Shown here piece after piece: positions 29,352 to 39,700 of a DNA stretch of 64,000 nt (positions are counted from its first letter, which is position 1; each line of letters opens with the position of its first letter). The DNA lies in NCBI RefSeq assembly GCF_000328475.2, contig NC_026488.1, positions 434,001 to 498,000 of the forward strand, given 5' to 3'. The stretch comes from Mycosarcoma maydis. Lineage: Eukaryota > Basidiomycota > Ustilaginomycetes > Ustilaginales. The notes below the pieces were generated by a model. It searched no databases. It was not told the origin of the DNA and saw only the letters and a list, made by a program, of their open reading frames with translations. The position numbers were made by a program, and so were the translations under genes.

Positions 29352-30643
29352 TCAGTGTCTGTGAATGCTGCTAGCTGCGAAGCTTGGACCTCGTTCGGAC
29401 AAGGCTGCTTTGACAGGGCTGCTGGAAGCTGAGCGATCTGCGCCCAATTCCATTCGGACACGCTTGTTGGGACTGGCAATCGTAGCTGCTCCAGCCGCCG
29501 CAGCCACGGGTCGCTCTGATGCTGCGCAAGAAGCACCGATCGACTCTGCTGCTACGTTGTCGGCGCTCCGCTTCTTGCTTGGGCTGGTGGAGGATCTGGA
29601 TACAACAGCGGTTGAAACGGTCGAGCTACCCACGCGGCTCCAGAAATCGGCGTAGCTCATTGCTCCACCTGCAGCAGCATTGGTAGAAGATGCAGCTTGC
29701 ACTGAGCGTGGAGCATTGCTGGCACCATTGATGCTGCCGTTGTTGTTGGGCGATGGTTTGTGAGCATCACCCGTTCTGCTCGCCGAAGAATTGGCGCTGG
29801 TATTGGGTGGAGAGATGGGCGTTGATGATGTGGATCGTCCGCGCTTGCTCGTCAAATATGAGGTGGCTCCGGACATGCTGCAAGCCGAAGCAGGTGGAGT
29901 GGCGAGGCCATATCCGCCAAACACATCACCACCCTCGATCTCGATCTTTTTGACAGCAGCGTCCCTGAACAACCTCGATCCAACACCGACCTGGGATTGC
30001 GTAGCGGCAACGCTCGGCGTCGTTGGCGGTTTTGAGTTGCTGTTGTTGTTGCTGCTGCTGCTGTTGTTGTTGTTGTTGTTGTTAGGTGACGTTGATGTGC
30101 TCTTCCTGGCAGCTGCGGTAGCCGTGGCCGCTGAAGAAGTTGCGTTGCTCGTCTCGGTCTGATTCTGCCGATAGTACAGGTTCTCTACTTCTGAGAGCGA
30201 TTGTTTCGACTGTGTATAGCAGCAGAGTGTGTAAGTAATAAGTAAAGGCGAGGTGAGCTGAGCACTCAGAAGGAGGAATCGAAAGCGTTAAAGGCGATGA
30301 GCTTACCCAACCATGCTCGACCTTGAAGTTAGCATACTGCAATCGTGTCATCAGATGCTTGGATAACTACGAAGCAGAAGAAACAAGAAAGAAAAACATG
30401 GCCGCATCAGTCTCCTGTCAGCCACAGAGGTTGCACAAACGCTGAAAGGAATGGAATGCTTACCGCCAAGAGTCGTGTGCGTTGCGCATGTGCCTGCTTT
30501 CTTGCTTTGCTAGGAGTGATGGGCGCATTGGACGATGTTGATGATTGCAACGGCGCGAGCAGAAACGGCTGCGACAAATTGGTGGCAGCGTTTGCTGATG
30601 CAGGAGGCTGAGATGTCATGGTGCAGGACTCGGTGAGACTCAT
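29352..30643 (-). CDS. Low-complexity protein with a Whi5/Nrm1-like short motif (three exons)
   Basis: Exons are 30643-30464, 30366-30307 and 30209-29352, with GTAAGC donors, TAG/CAG acceptors and all junctions in phase 0. They give 365 residues. The join reads RTRLLA-LSKHLMTRLQYANFKVEHGW-SKQSLSEVENLYYR. This roughly 40-residue block is the only ordered-looking part. RLQYANFKV loosely resembles the short motif of the Whi5/Nrm1 G1/S repressors (RLQLAYYKV type), so a cell-cycle transcription co-repressor is a guess, not a call. The rest is Ser/Ala/Asn-rich, including Asn and Ser runs from AAC/AGC codons (about 30028-30083) and a basic segment NKRVRMELG near the end. A second in-frame ATG at 30619 could be the start. 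Confidence 0.65.
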
Positions 30644-31666
30644 AGGGAAGCTGAGCTGTAGATGTGTTGCTCGCTAGCTTTGCCACGCTGCTCGAGCGAA
30701 GGAGGATGGGCTTGTTGAGACGCTGCAGCTGCGGTGGCGAGGTGTGCGAGCGTCGTGCAGGGCCCCGTCGTCAGTGGTGATGGTGACGAGTGTAGGAGAG
30801 ATGGATGTGGAGAGGATATCAGAGGTAATTGGGCGAGCGTGGTTGTGTTTGTGCGAGTTGGAGAGAGAGAGAGAGAGGGTCCGCAGCTGACAACACGATC
30901 AATCACGAATGAACAACACACATACTGTACTTGTACAGTCCAATCGCGAATTGTACACACAACTCGTACCTTACCAGCTTGCTTTTCTTCGAGATCTGTG
31001 CGAATTACCGGATCTTCAACGCAGCTCGCCTTGCAGCTGTCCATACACACAAATACAACACATTCACACCCGCACACGCTTATCACTTATTTCTACAGCC
31101 GTCCCTCCTCAGCCGCTCGGTTCTCTCTTGTGTAGCAGAAGCAGCCACCAGCAAGCTCTGAGTCGCCAAGAGTGCTTTCTGGCTGATGCAATTTTTCGCT
31201 TTCTCACAGTCGTGAGTCTTGGAATTTTGCTCTGTGGTTCTGCAGCTGCAAAAGGAAACTGGGGAAAGAAAAAACACCCGCGTGTAGGCTCCGTTACTCA
31301 GTCCACGCGCCTCACGTGATGACAGGGTGATTCGTGATTTCGTTTCAGGGTGGAGGAGCTGTGGGCACGCGAAGGCGCAGTCGTGAGTGCAACAAAAGCT
31401 GTTAGATTTGTTCAGAAATTCGATGTCTTTGAGTCGCACGTCGCGGCTCGTTGCACGGGCCCGAGTATGAGGATCGTCTTGCTTTCTTCGCTTCTACAGC
31501 ACTCGTGACTTTCAGACAACCACCCCAGCGCACAGTCGACATCGAACACTCCTGAGGCAATCCTTCACATCAGCCAGAAGCGGGAAAGAGAATTGGCTCC
31601 TTTCGGTCCTTTCCTTTCGGAAAGCTATCGTAAAACAGAACACGATACTTGTTACAGTTGGTCGAT
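30644..31666. other. Divergent promoter region (Whi5-like gene / TRS33)
   Basis: About 1 kb between divergent starts. It contains a GA-rich run (about 30860-30880), ATCACGAATG at about 30902 and TCGTGATTTCG at about 31332. Short open frames occur on both strands; none is credible. Confidence 0.5.
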
Positions 31667-32602
31667 ATGCCAAAGGCAGCAGGGCCGTCAACGACATCGG
31701 CAATCGAGCGACTATCACTTGGCTCATCGTCGAGCCCTTCCACCTCGAGGCCATCGCACGCACTACCAAGCTTCTCAAGCTCAGTCACGGCAAGTAGCGA
31801 TGAATCTCACGTTGGATCCTCAGCATCGCTCGTACGATCGGAAGTGCTCGAACTCGCCACGCCTTCACCGCACTACGTTGATAGTCAAGCGCTACACAGC
31901 CTAGCTACCGAGATGGTGGCCACACTCATCCACAGTTCCGGCTTCGTAGCTAGTAAACAGTCACTTGCACGTCAAGAGCTTCAACTAGCAGGAATCCAGC
32001 TCCCAACACTGAACAAGGCGCCCTCCATGTCGACAACTCCAGGACCTGGCTCGACCACCTCCTCGGTTTCTTCTCCATACAGCGAAGCTGTGCGATCGAT
32101 CTCTAGATTTGATGCGTCCGAAACACTCTGCGAAGTTGAAACGCTGCTCACAGCTCGACTCGAAGGCATCGGATACCAGGTGGGCTATCACATGACGGAA
32201 AATCTCGCGAGGGATCGAGTAAGATTCACAGACACGCTCGATGTGCTCAAGTTTGTCTGCAAAGAAGTCTGGACGGCGGTATGGGGCAAACAGGTGGACA
32301 ACCTGCGCACAAATCATCGAGGTGTATACGTGCTGCATGATAACCAATTTGCACCGTTGAAGCACGTGTCGACCGCCCAGGGTGCGCAAGTGACGGCAAA
32401 GGAGTCGAGAGTGTTTTTGTCATACCCCGTGGGCATTGTTAAGGGCGCGCTGGCGCACTTGGATGTGCCTAGTACGGTGGTGGCCGAGACAAATCAGGCT
32501 CCACAGTGCACTTTCCATGTCAAGACTCAAAAAGCCGTTGGTGGAGCATCTGGTTCAACGGCACCAGCTGGACCTGCGCCCACGGCGTCAGCAACCATGT
32601 AG
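31667..32602 (+). CDS. TRS33: TRAPP complex subunit Trs33 (TRAPPC6 family)
   Basis: 311 residues from the ATG at 31667 (MPKAAGPSTTSAIERL). The first 60 residues are Ser-rich. The Bet3-like TRAPP fold begins at about 68 (YVDSQALHSLATEMVATL) and is interrupted by a Ser/Pro insertion at about 115-145. It resumes with RLEGIGYQVGYHMTENLARD at about 163, then FVCKEVWTAVWGKQVDNLRT and GVYVLHDNQFAPL, all typical of TRAPPC6/Trs33. The protein is part of the tethering complex that activates Rab1/Ypt1 in ER-Golgi traffic. Homologues are usually 150-270 residues; the insertions explain the size. It ends 138 bp before the convergent PDCD5 stop. Confidence 0.9.
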   Translation: MPKAAGPSTTSAIERLSLGSSSSPSTSRPSHALPSFSSSVTASSDESHVGSSASLVRSEVLELATPSPHYVDSQALHSLATEMVATLIHSSGFVASKQSLARQELQLAGIQLPTLNKAPSMSTTPGPGSTTSSVSSPYSEAVRSISRFDASETLCEVETLLTARLEGIGYQVGYHMTENLARDRVRFTDTLDVLKFVCKEVWTAVWGKQVDNLRTNHRGVYVLHDNQFAPLKHVSTAQGAQVTAKESRVFLSYPVGIVKGALAHLDVPSTVVAETNQAPQCTFHVKTQKAVGGASGSTAPAGPAPTASATM

Positions 32603-32739
32603 ACTTGTGTCGAACAAGATATACCCATCACAAGTCTCACGTCAGATTCGATTGGTCGCTTGTGTGTCACTCGACGCATCCATAAGCCTGCTCTCAGAAA
32701 ATACGTGATTGATGCCAAAGTGGATTGGACGTGCTGCTG

Positions 32740-33488
32740 CTACAAGTCAAAGTCGCTGTCTTCGTCGTCCTGGACGATTTTTTTCCTAGTGAACTGTAGA
32801 ATGTTGGTAAAAGTACAGACATAAGTGGAAACCATGATGAGCAGCTCATTCATGACTGTGGCATCCAGGTCGAGAGAGTCGCACTTACAGTGATCTTTCC
32901 TGCACCTGAGTCAGCGGAAGAAGCCTGGTCCACTTGGTCGAGGAGACCGATGAGTTGATCTTCGGTGATTCTGCCTCGGATCTGACCTGATTGAGCCATA
33001 CGGATGAGCAGGTCGGTGATCTGTCTTGCCTTTTGCGGCTTGACAAGGCCGATTCTCGACACTTTCAAGCACGCGATCATGTGCCGATGATGTAGCGTAA
33101 AGGGTCAGTAGTTTGGTCTAGATGCCTTGATAGGGTTGGGCAGAGCATCAGGGTTGCTACTTACATCGTTCTCTCGCCTCAGCATCGAGAATGCGGCTGA
33201 GCATTTGACGCTTCATCTCTTCCTGTTGTGCTGCTTGGTCTTCCTGACTTTTACCGGATGCTCCACCGGATCCGCCTTGTGGTGCTCCGAAGCCTGTAAG
33301 AAGGTAAGAGTCAAGTTGAAGAGGTCAGCACCCGCACCATCCCTGCTGCGCACGGCAAATGGAACAACTGCGGACTTACCACCTGGACCGATTGAACCTC
33401 CAGAGCTGGAGCCGGCGCCCCCAGCGCCACTCCCTCTGAGTTCGGCCATACGAGCAGCACGAATTGCTTGCAGTTCGTCGTCCTCCAT
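32740..33488 (-). CDS. PDCD5: PDCD5/TFAR19-family protein (four exons)
   Basis: Exons are 33488-33380, 33293-33165, 33061-32889 and 32793-32740, with GTAAGT donors throughout, giving 154 residues. The protein starts MEDDELQAIRAARMAELRG, has a Gly/Ser-rich linker in place of the usual Gln-rich one, then QQEEMKRQMLSRILDAEARE, RLSRIGLVKPQKARQITDLL, and ends FTRKKIVQDDEDSDFDL. This closely follows the PDCD5 layout: helical core, a conserved LVKPEK-like element and a basic then acidic tail. The family is conserved from archaea to humans; proposed roles are in DNA binding, apoptosis and chaperonin interaction. The third acceptor (GAAAG) has a poor pyrimidine tract, but the joined frame (R-L-S-R-I) matches the family. 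Confidence 0.92.
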
Positions 33489-34446
33489 GGTGGTAGATGG
33501 TAGGTGTTGGCGTGCGGGTGAGGTGTGCGAGCGAGTCACAAGTGTGTAGCAAGTCACGACTGTTGGGTGAGCATGGCGCTTTCCAAATTTTGGCAGCGCG
33601 CATCTGTCCGACTCCCGAAATTTTGGGCTCCTGCTGGACACGTTTGAATCATGCTTCTTGAACGCACACTCACGGCTACTTACAGTACTTTGGCCTGGAA
33701 TTCGTGCGTCAAGTGCGTGAAACGTCACAAAAGTCCTCGGCACTATTCGTGATTGCGACTGATGGGTGATGAACGACTACGTGCGGCCAGAAAGCATCTG
33801 CTCTGTATCGGATGATACCCGATGTTAGGCCATACATCGGCTTATACCCGATGATGGTGGGATCACATCAGCAACAGAGGAGGCTGGTGACGTGAATTGC
33901 AATCCCCGCACACAGCACACGGCCCGCTGCCCACGGCCTATGGCCCACGCATTCACGCCTCGCTGTCAGATTAGCGGAGGGTGGGTACATTTGCAGTCAT
34001 GAAACGCAAGAAGCACTCAGATTGCGACGACCAAACGCCGTAGGCTGTGATACAAATAGACTAAACGGCATCGCTGCAATCGATCTTGTTCCTGAAAGGG
34101 CTTTTTAGGGTTGCTAGGCCGGCCACCTTGCAACGGATAAACTGGGGAGATTGGTGACGGTCGACATCGCGATTGCATGGTCTAGATGGTTGTCTTGACA
34201 ACGCGGAGCGAGGTTGGAAGTGCGGTTTCTGAGCGGCGTTTGTTTGCCTCGGCGTGTAGTCGTGAGTAATCAAGCAAGACCCAGCTCAAGCTTGGTCTGC
34301 CAGCTCGACTTGGAAGGCGATCGTCCATATGACCGCACTTGTATCATCATGTCCTGTCGATAACAGTTGCAATGTTGGTTAATACTGTGCCTCGGCCACC
34401 TGTGGCTGCTTAGCTATGGTCATGGTCAGCGGGCACAGTCGAACGG

Positions 34447-34537
34447 GAATCGTGAATCGTGAATCGTGAATCGTGAATCGTGAATCGTGAATCGTGAATC
34501 GTGAATCGTGAATCGTGAATCGTGAATCGTGAATCGT
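34447..34537. repeat. Heptamer array (GAATCGT x13)
   Basis: Thirteen perfect tandem GAATCGT units (reverse complement ACGATTC), ending in a diverged GAAACGCGAATCG. Because 7 bp is not a multiple of three, it translates as a seven-residue repeat in every open frame and so creates spurious open frames. It is a pure expansion of the motif dispersed across the window. Confidence 0.95.
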
Positions 34538-35524
34538 GAAACGCGAATCGATCGCGTCCAATATGCTACTTATTATTCGTGATTAGCCGGGATTACTCAT
34601 TTTCAACTTTTTACAAAATTAGATCGTTTCTGACAGTCATCACGAGTCTCAGAGTGTGGGCCGCATGAACTGCTGCTGCACGTCCTCAGCCCCCAGGCTG
34701 AGACACTCACTGAGGATCCACAGAAAAGACGATAGAGGGTTGCACACTGTGAGACCAGTAACAAATCAGTCGCAACTAGTCACAAGCCTCCACGATTCGT
34801 GCTAGCAACGCCTCTTGTCTTGTTCATTACAAGACTGATTGCGGGGATTAGCAGATTGCACGATAATGCGCCAACGATATTAGTCTGGCTGCGGAGAGCT
34901 ACAGTATGTGTTTATGGACAAGGGCATTGCCGAGCGACAGAACAAGGGCTATGTGACAGCTTCGACAGGCTTGATTCTGCAAGGAGAATGTGCGTCTAGG
35001 CTTCTAAGGTAGGAGCTGCATCACTCGAGACTCGAGACTTAATTCAAACGCAACAGCCTCATGTCTTCCCACCGAGCTATCAATTTACGCACCTACGTGC
35101 TGATATCGATGAATCCGACCTTGTTCGAGCCGAGCGATTCGTGATTGACGAGATAGCGGAAACCCCGACGATGGATAGTAGAGAAAACGGGCGATCCGAT
35201 GACAGAAAAGAGCCAAGCTGGTTCAAAATCTGGCATCGGCAGCAACCCTGCAAAGACAGATAAGAGCACATGTGCACATCGTATCTGGATGTCAGTAACT
35301 ACATGAAAGCATGGATTCCGCCGACGGCATACGAGGTGCTTGAGCGTCTCCTTCTGTCATGGCTCGGCTCGACAGCTCGAGTTCCGAGTTGTGCGCTGGA
35401 TTCACTACTCGTTGCTCTTCGCTCGTTGGGCGCCCAAAATCACAGCCGAATGGGAAACAAATATGCAGGTGTTGGGCGTAGCGAGGTGTTCGAAAAACCT
35501 CGGCTTTTCGCTTCCAATCCTCAA

Positions 35525-35592
35525 TCACAGAATCACGAGTGAATCGCGAATCACGAATCACGAATCACGGAATCACGATTCACGATTCACAG
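35525..35592. repeat. Degenerate TCACGAA/TTCACGA cluster
   Basis: About nine heptamer units in succession, in GAATCACGAATCACG form, switching to ATTCACGATTCACAG. The orientation change makes an imperfect palindromic arrangement. Confidence 0.8.
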
Positions 35593-35705
35593 AAGCACCA
35601 AAGCGCCGCTCGACAGCGCAAACGGCGGCGACAAGAGTTGCAGCAGCTGCAGCTGTTGGCCTTCGCTTGTGTGCTTCGGCTAATCGCCAAGCTGACTTTC
35701 CATTT

Positions 35706-35762
35706 TGGGTTTGGGTTTGGGTTGGGGCTGGGGCTTGGGGGCTTGGGGGCTTGGGGGCTTAG
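35706..35762. repeat. G/T-rich tandem tract (GGGTTT, then GGGGGCTT units)
   Basis: GGTTTG hexamers pass into GGCTTGGG-type octamer units. G-runs of four to five at regular spacing could form a G-quadruplex on the plus strand (inference). Confidence 0.75.
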
Positions 35763-36738
35763 GTCGATCTTGTCATCACACACTGTATCCTGAAACTGCT
35801 TATGCTCCGTACGCCAACTCAGAATGTCACACAAAATCGCGATGCATGTCGTGGCTTTCATCGTCCTGTGTTTTGATTCACGCTTCTCATCTCGGCTCGT
35901 TCCGAGTTGAGTTGGCTTGGCTTGGCTAGAGCTGGTTGAGAACCACGAACCACACAAATCACTGAATGCATGCATTCTTGGAAGCTTACGAGGATGGCCT
36001 GGCCTGGCCTCGCCTCATTGTGATTAACTGCTCGACTCGACTCGTACTTTTTTCCTGGGCGCTCCGATGTGAGGCGCTGTTTCCTTGTCTTGGAGCCCCT
36101 TCAGCGACCAGGCTACGCTAACACACCCTTGCGCTAGTCTGCCACAACGTCACCGACCAGCTAGCTACCCTCGAGTCTGTCTGAGAGTCAATTGGAATGA
36201 CATTCACGATTTGTGATCATTGATTGATTGGTTTAGGATTTCCTTCATTTCCTCGAGTCTTGATCATCAGCACGTCTCTTCTTCCCTTTGCTTTACATTT
36301 CTCCCTTTCAATCCCTTCCGGTCCTTCCCTTTTCCTTTTCTTCCCTATCCCTATCCCTCCGCTTGCCTCATCCTTTCATCTCAGAAACGTCTCATAGTCG
36401 ACCATCGTCTGAACACAACATACCAGCCAAGCATCCTCACTCGAGAGACCGTCCTTCGATCGCAACTCTGCCCAACCCTGCGATTTTCATTCAGATCCGT
36501 CGCTGTTCTGCCATTCTGCACTATCGCATCAAATACGCCGAGCGCAGCCAGATACCACCGCCAATGATCAGCTCGCTTCAATAGTCTTTGCTTGCGATTG
36601 GCGGCTTTGCTTTTTTGCTCTGCCCAACGCCTCTGCTTCTGCGCTTCTAGCTTTCTCGCAAGACGTTCACATCAGCTGAGCTCTCTGTACAGCCACCGTC
36701 TTGCTTGCACTAGGCATCCACAACCTGATCACGACGAA

Positions 36739-39700
36739 ATGATCAAGAGTCATCCCTATCAATTCCAATCGTCCGCCGAGACAGAGCACCAACTCGCTTC
36801 CAACGATGTTACCTCTCCAGCCGGCCTGAGCACGCAGCTTCGGCCGTCCAAAGCCTCCAAATCCTCAAGATCAACTCTCCTCTCCTCTGGCACCAACTCT
36901 ACCTCCTCGAGCCGCCCCGTCTCGGCTCACCTCCGCTCCGAGCTCTTTGACGCCATCGTCCAGGCAGCCGACCCCAGACACCCAGATCATGCAGCCTGGC
37001 AGGATCGATACGGAGCCCTCTCGAGCACTTCATCGCGCGCCTCAGTAGCAAGCAGTCACAAACGTGAAAAGCCGTCCGCTCCTTCCGCATCTGCTCCTCT
37101 GTCCACTCGCCAGTCTTTCGACCATTCAGAACTCTCGGCTCGCAGGAAAACGCCATCCCGCAGATCTGGCATCAGGGATTTGCCTTCTCGTGCCACTCAA
37201 GACGCCCTAGGCTCAGATGCCGATGATCCTGCGACAAACGAGGCGCCCTATTCATCGCTTCGTGCCTCCTTTGAAGGCTCTGTCCGCTCCTATCAGTCAC
37301 CCTCTGTCGCCAGCTCGAGCCATCGACGTCGAAATCGCAGACTTCGCGACGCACCTAAGCCACTCGTGCCTCCCATTCCACCACCGAGGATTACCAGCTC
37401 CCCCAATTGGCAGACCACCTTTGGCTCTCCATCCCTTCCCGAGCTCACCAGCTCTTCGACACCGCGTGCCCCTGCTCATCCTTCTTCCAGTAACACCAGC
37501 GATCATCAAGATCGCGCCTACCTCCACGCTCGTCCGCAGCGCCTCCTTGCTTCTCCACCGCCACCTTCATCCTTGCGTATGCCTCATCCTTACGCTTCTG
37601 CTCTCACTTTCGCCAAAGAGCACGAGCCAGACTTGGAACCTCGAACATCTTTGTCCGCCGTTGATTCAGCCTACACCTTCCCAACAAGCGCTCGCTCACC
37701 TCCTCAAAATTCGACCTTCACCTCGAATCTATCCAATCGTACGGCGCAAGCCATCATTCAAGAGCCAGAGCCACATGGCAATAGCCACCTGCAATCGCCT
37801 CGGCAGTCGGCACCGATCTTAGCCACATCTTCATCATCTGCTCTGCAGAACACAATCCTGCACACTCCAGATGGGTTTCACAGTTCAGACTACAGCGCTG
37901 CCCCGCGCAAGTCGACGAGCAAGATTCGAAAGCTCCTTGGCTCTGCAGCGCCTACACTTGCTGCATCGTCTTTCCCCGACAAGGCACGTTTACCCGCTCA
38001 AGCAGACTCGGAGGCGTATCCGCCGCCTTCTCGGCAAAAATCTGCACCAGCGGTCCCGCCAAAGGATTTTGCCCGCAACGGACATCAGACGAGTGCATCC
38101 CTTTCCCGAGCACCTGTCTCAGCATTTCAGAGCCCCGTTGCCGAAACAAAGGCTACGCGCCAAAGTCACGATGCAGCACGGACTGTCGATTTGGACATAT
38201 TTCCTATGTGTCGCGATGATGAGTTCCGCACAAACGAGTTTGAGATGGACTCGACCGAGGACATGGACGCCGATACCGAACTTCTTGCCGCACACATGTC
38301 GCCGCCAAGCTTCCGATATACATCATCTACACCGGCAGCTCGTTCTGGCGTGATGCGGCGTAGCCTCGACTCAATCATCTCTCCGTTTCGCGCCGGCCTG
38401 CTCAACGGCGAACCATCCGCTACCAGTGCAACTGCGGCACCAACCGCAAGTTCCAATCTTAGCGTTCCCATTCATGAGCCGATCGCTGAGGGCCGACGCA
38501 GCTTCTCCGACTCGCGATTCGGCAGGTCCTTTCTCCCCCGTCATCGTCCTGCAACTTTTGCAAGGCAAGCGCGACCGCTCAGCAAAGTCGTCGATCATCC
38601 AGATAACGAGGTTGGCGAAGTACCTTCCACGGTCGATCTCACACAAGGTTCAAATCATCCAGATGCCGCATCGGATGCGCATTTGCAATTCGAGATGCAG
38701 GACATGGCTCCCAAGATAAGCGACCGAGCTACGATCACTGGCATCAAGCGACCAGACATGTCGACTAAGACGGCCGGCTCTCGAAGCCTGGTAAGCACCT
38801 ATAGTCGTTCCACCAGCAACCTACGCGACTTGTCGCACACGTCCCACTCATCTCCCGTCTCGCAACATCGTCCACGCGGCAAGTTTGGTGGTCTGCTCAT
38901 CAGGGTCAAGGGTTCTGTCACTCCAAAAGGGCTCAACCTTGCTACGTCGCCGCCAAACTCCAGCCCATCTGCGCCCTCTCGATCGGCTGAGGCTTTCGAT
39001 CTCAACTTTCCAATGTCAGAGCAGGCTGCTTCAATGTCGGCGTCACCATCCTTCAGTGGCAATTTCTCCAACGGCTTCATGTCTAAGAAAGTGGAAAGAT
39101 CTTTTCGAGCACGCGTCAAATCCTTGACCGCACTCTCGTCATCTCGCAGCAAAGAAGAGATCGACAATGTGCCCCCAGTCCCAGCTATACCGGTAGCTTT
39201 TGCCGCACCAGAAGACGTGGTGACTCGATCGATTTGGGAAGAATCACCTCAGTTGCCGACATCTTCCCAGTTCCCCTCGGAAAAGAGCTCGCGAAACCTT
39301 GGAAGGTTGCTTCGACGCAAGAAGATGCAGCAACATCCGATAACAGCCGTCGACGTCTTTGTACCAACGACGCCAAAGAGGTCTTCGCCTCATGTCGTGG
39401 AAGAGTCTGCCCCAAGGTCGTCAACGTCGTCCGCTCGTGGCTTTGATGTTGTGGAGCAGTCGGGTGATCCTGCCAATATCGCCCAATCGCGCATCACCAT
39501 TCGCAAAACATTGAGCCCAGCGCTACTGAGTGACACGCCTCAAACAGGGATCGAGGCAGGATTGGTAACCGAGCAGCTTCGTCACTTTGATGCCGATGTC
39601 ATCTCTACTGGCAACGGCGGGACAGCAGACACGGAAACTGCTTTGTTGTCGCCCTCGACAGACGATTCCGCAGAACTCGGAGTTGAGGTAGAGGGGGACG

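Larger units (their letters stand above)
33489..36738. other. 3.2 kb repeat-bearing intergenic region
   Basis: This lies between the divergent PDCD5 and Ser-rich protein genes. No convincing gene is present. It holds the largest TCGTGAA array of the window (34447), a second degenerate cluster (35525-35592), a G/T-rich tract (35706-35762) and an ATACCCGATG repeat at about 33816-33854. The segment 36240-36420 is strongly C/T-rich and probably belongs to the promoter and leader of the gene at 36739. Confidence 0.55.

Noticed and set aside
34447..34537. CRISPR-like array
   Set aside because: Units are 7 bp with no spacers and the genome is fungal.
34379..34561. Apparent repetitive small protein with a seven-residue unit
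   Set aside because: It is only the translation of the 7-bp tandem array, which is open in several frames.
36592..36738. N-terminal extension of the Ser-rich protein
   Set aside because: The upstream part of the frame has no ATG; the first is at 36739.
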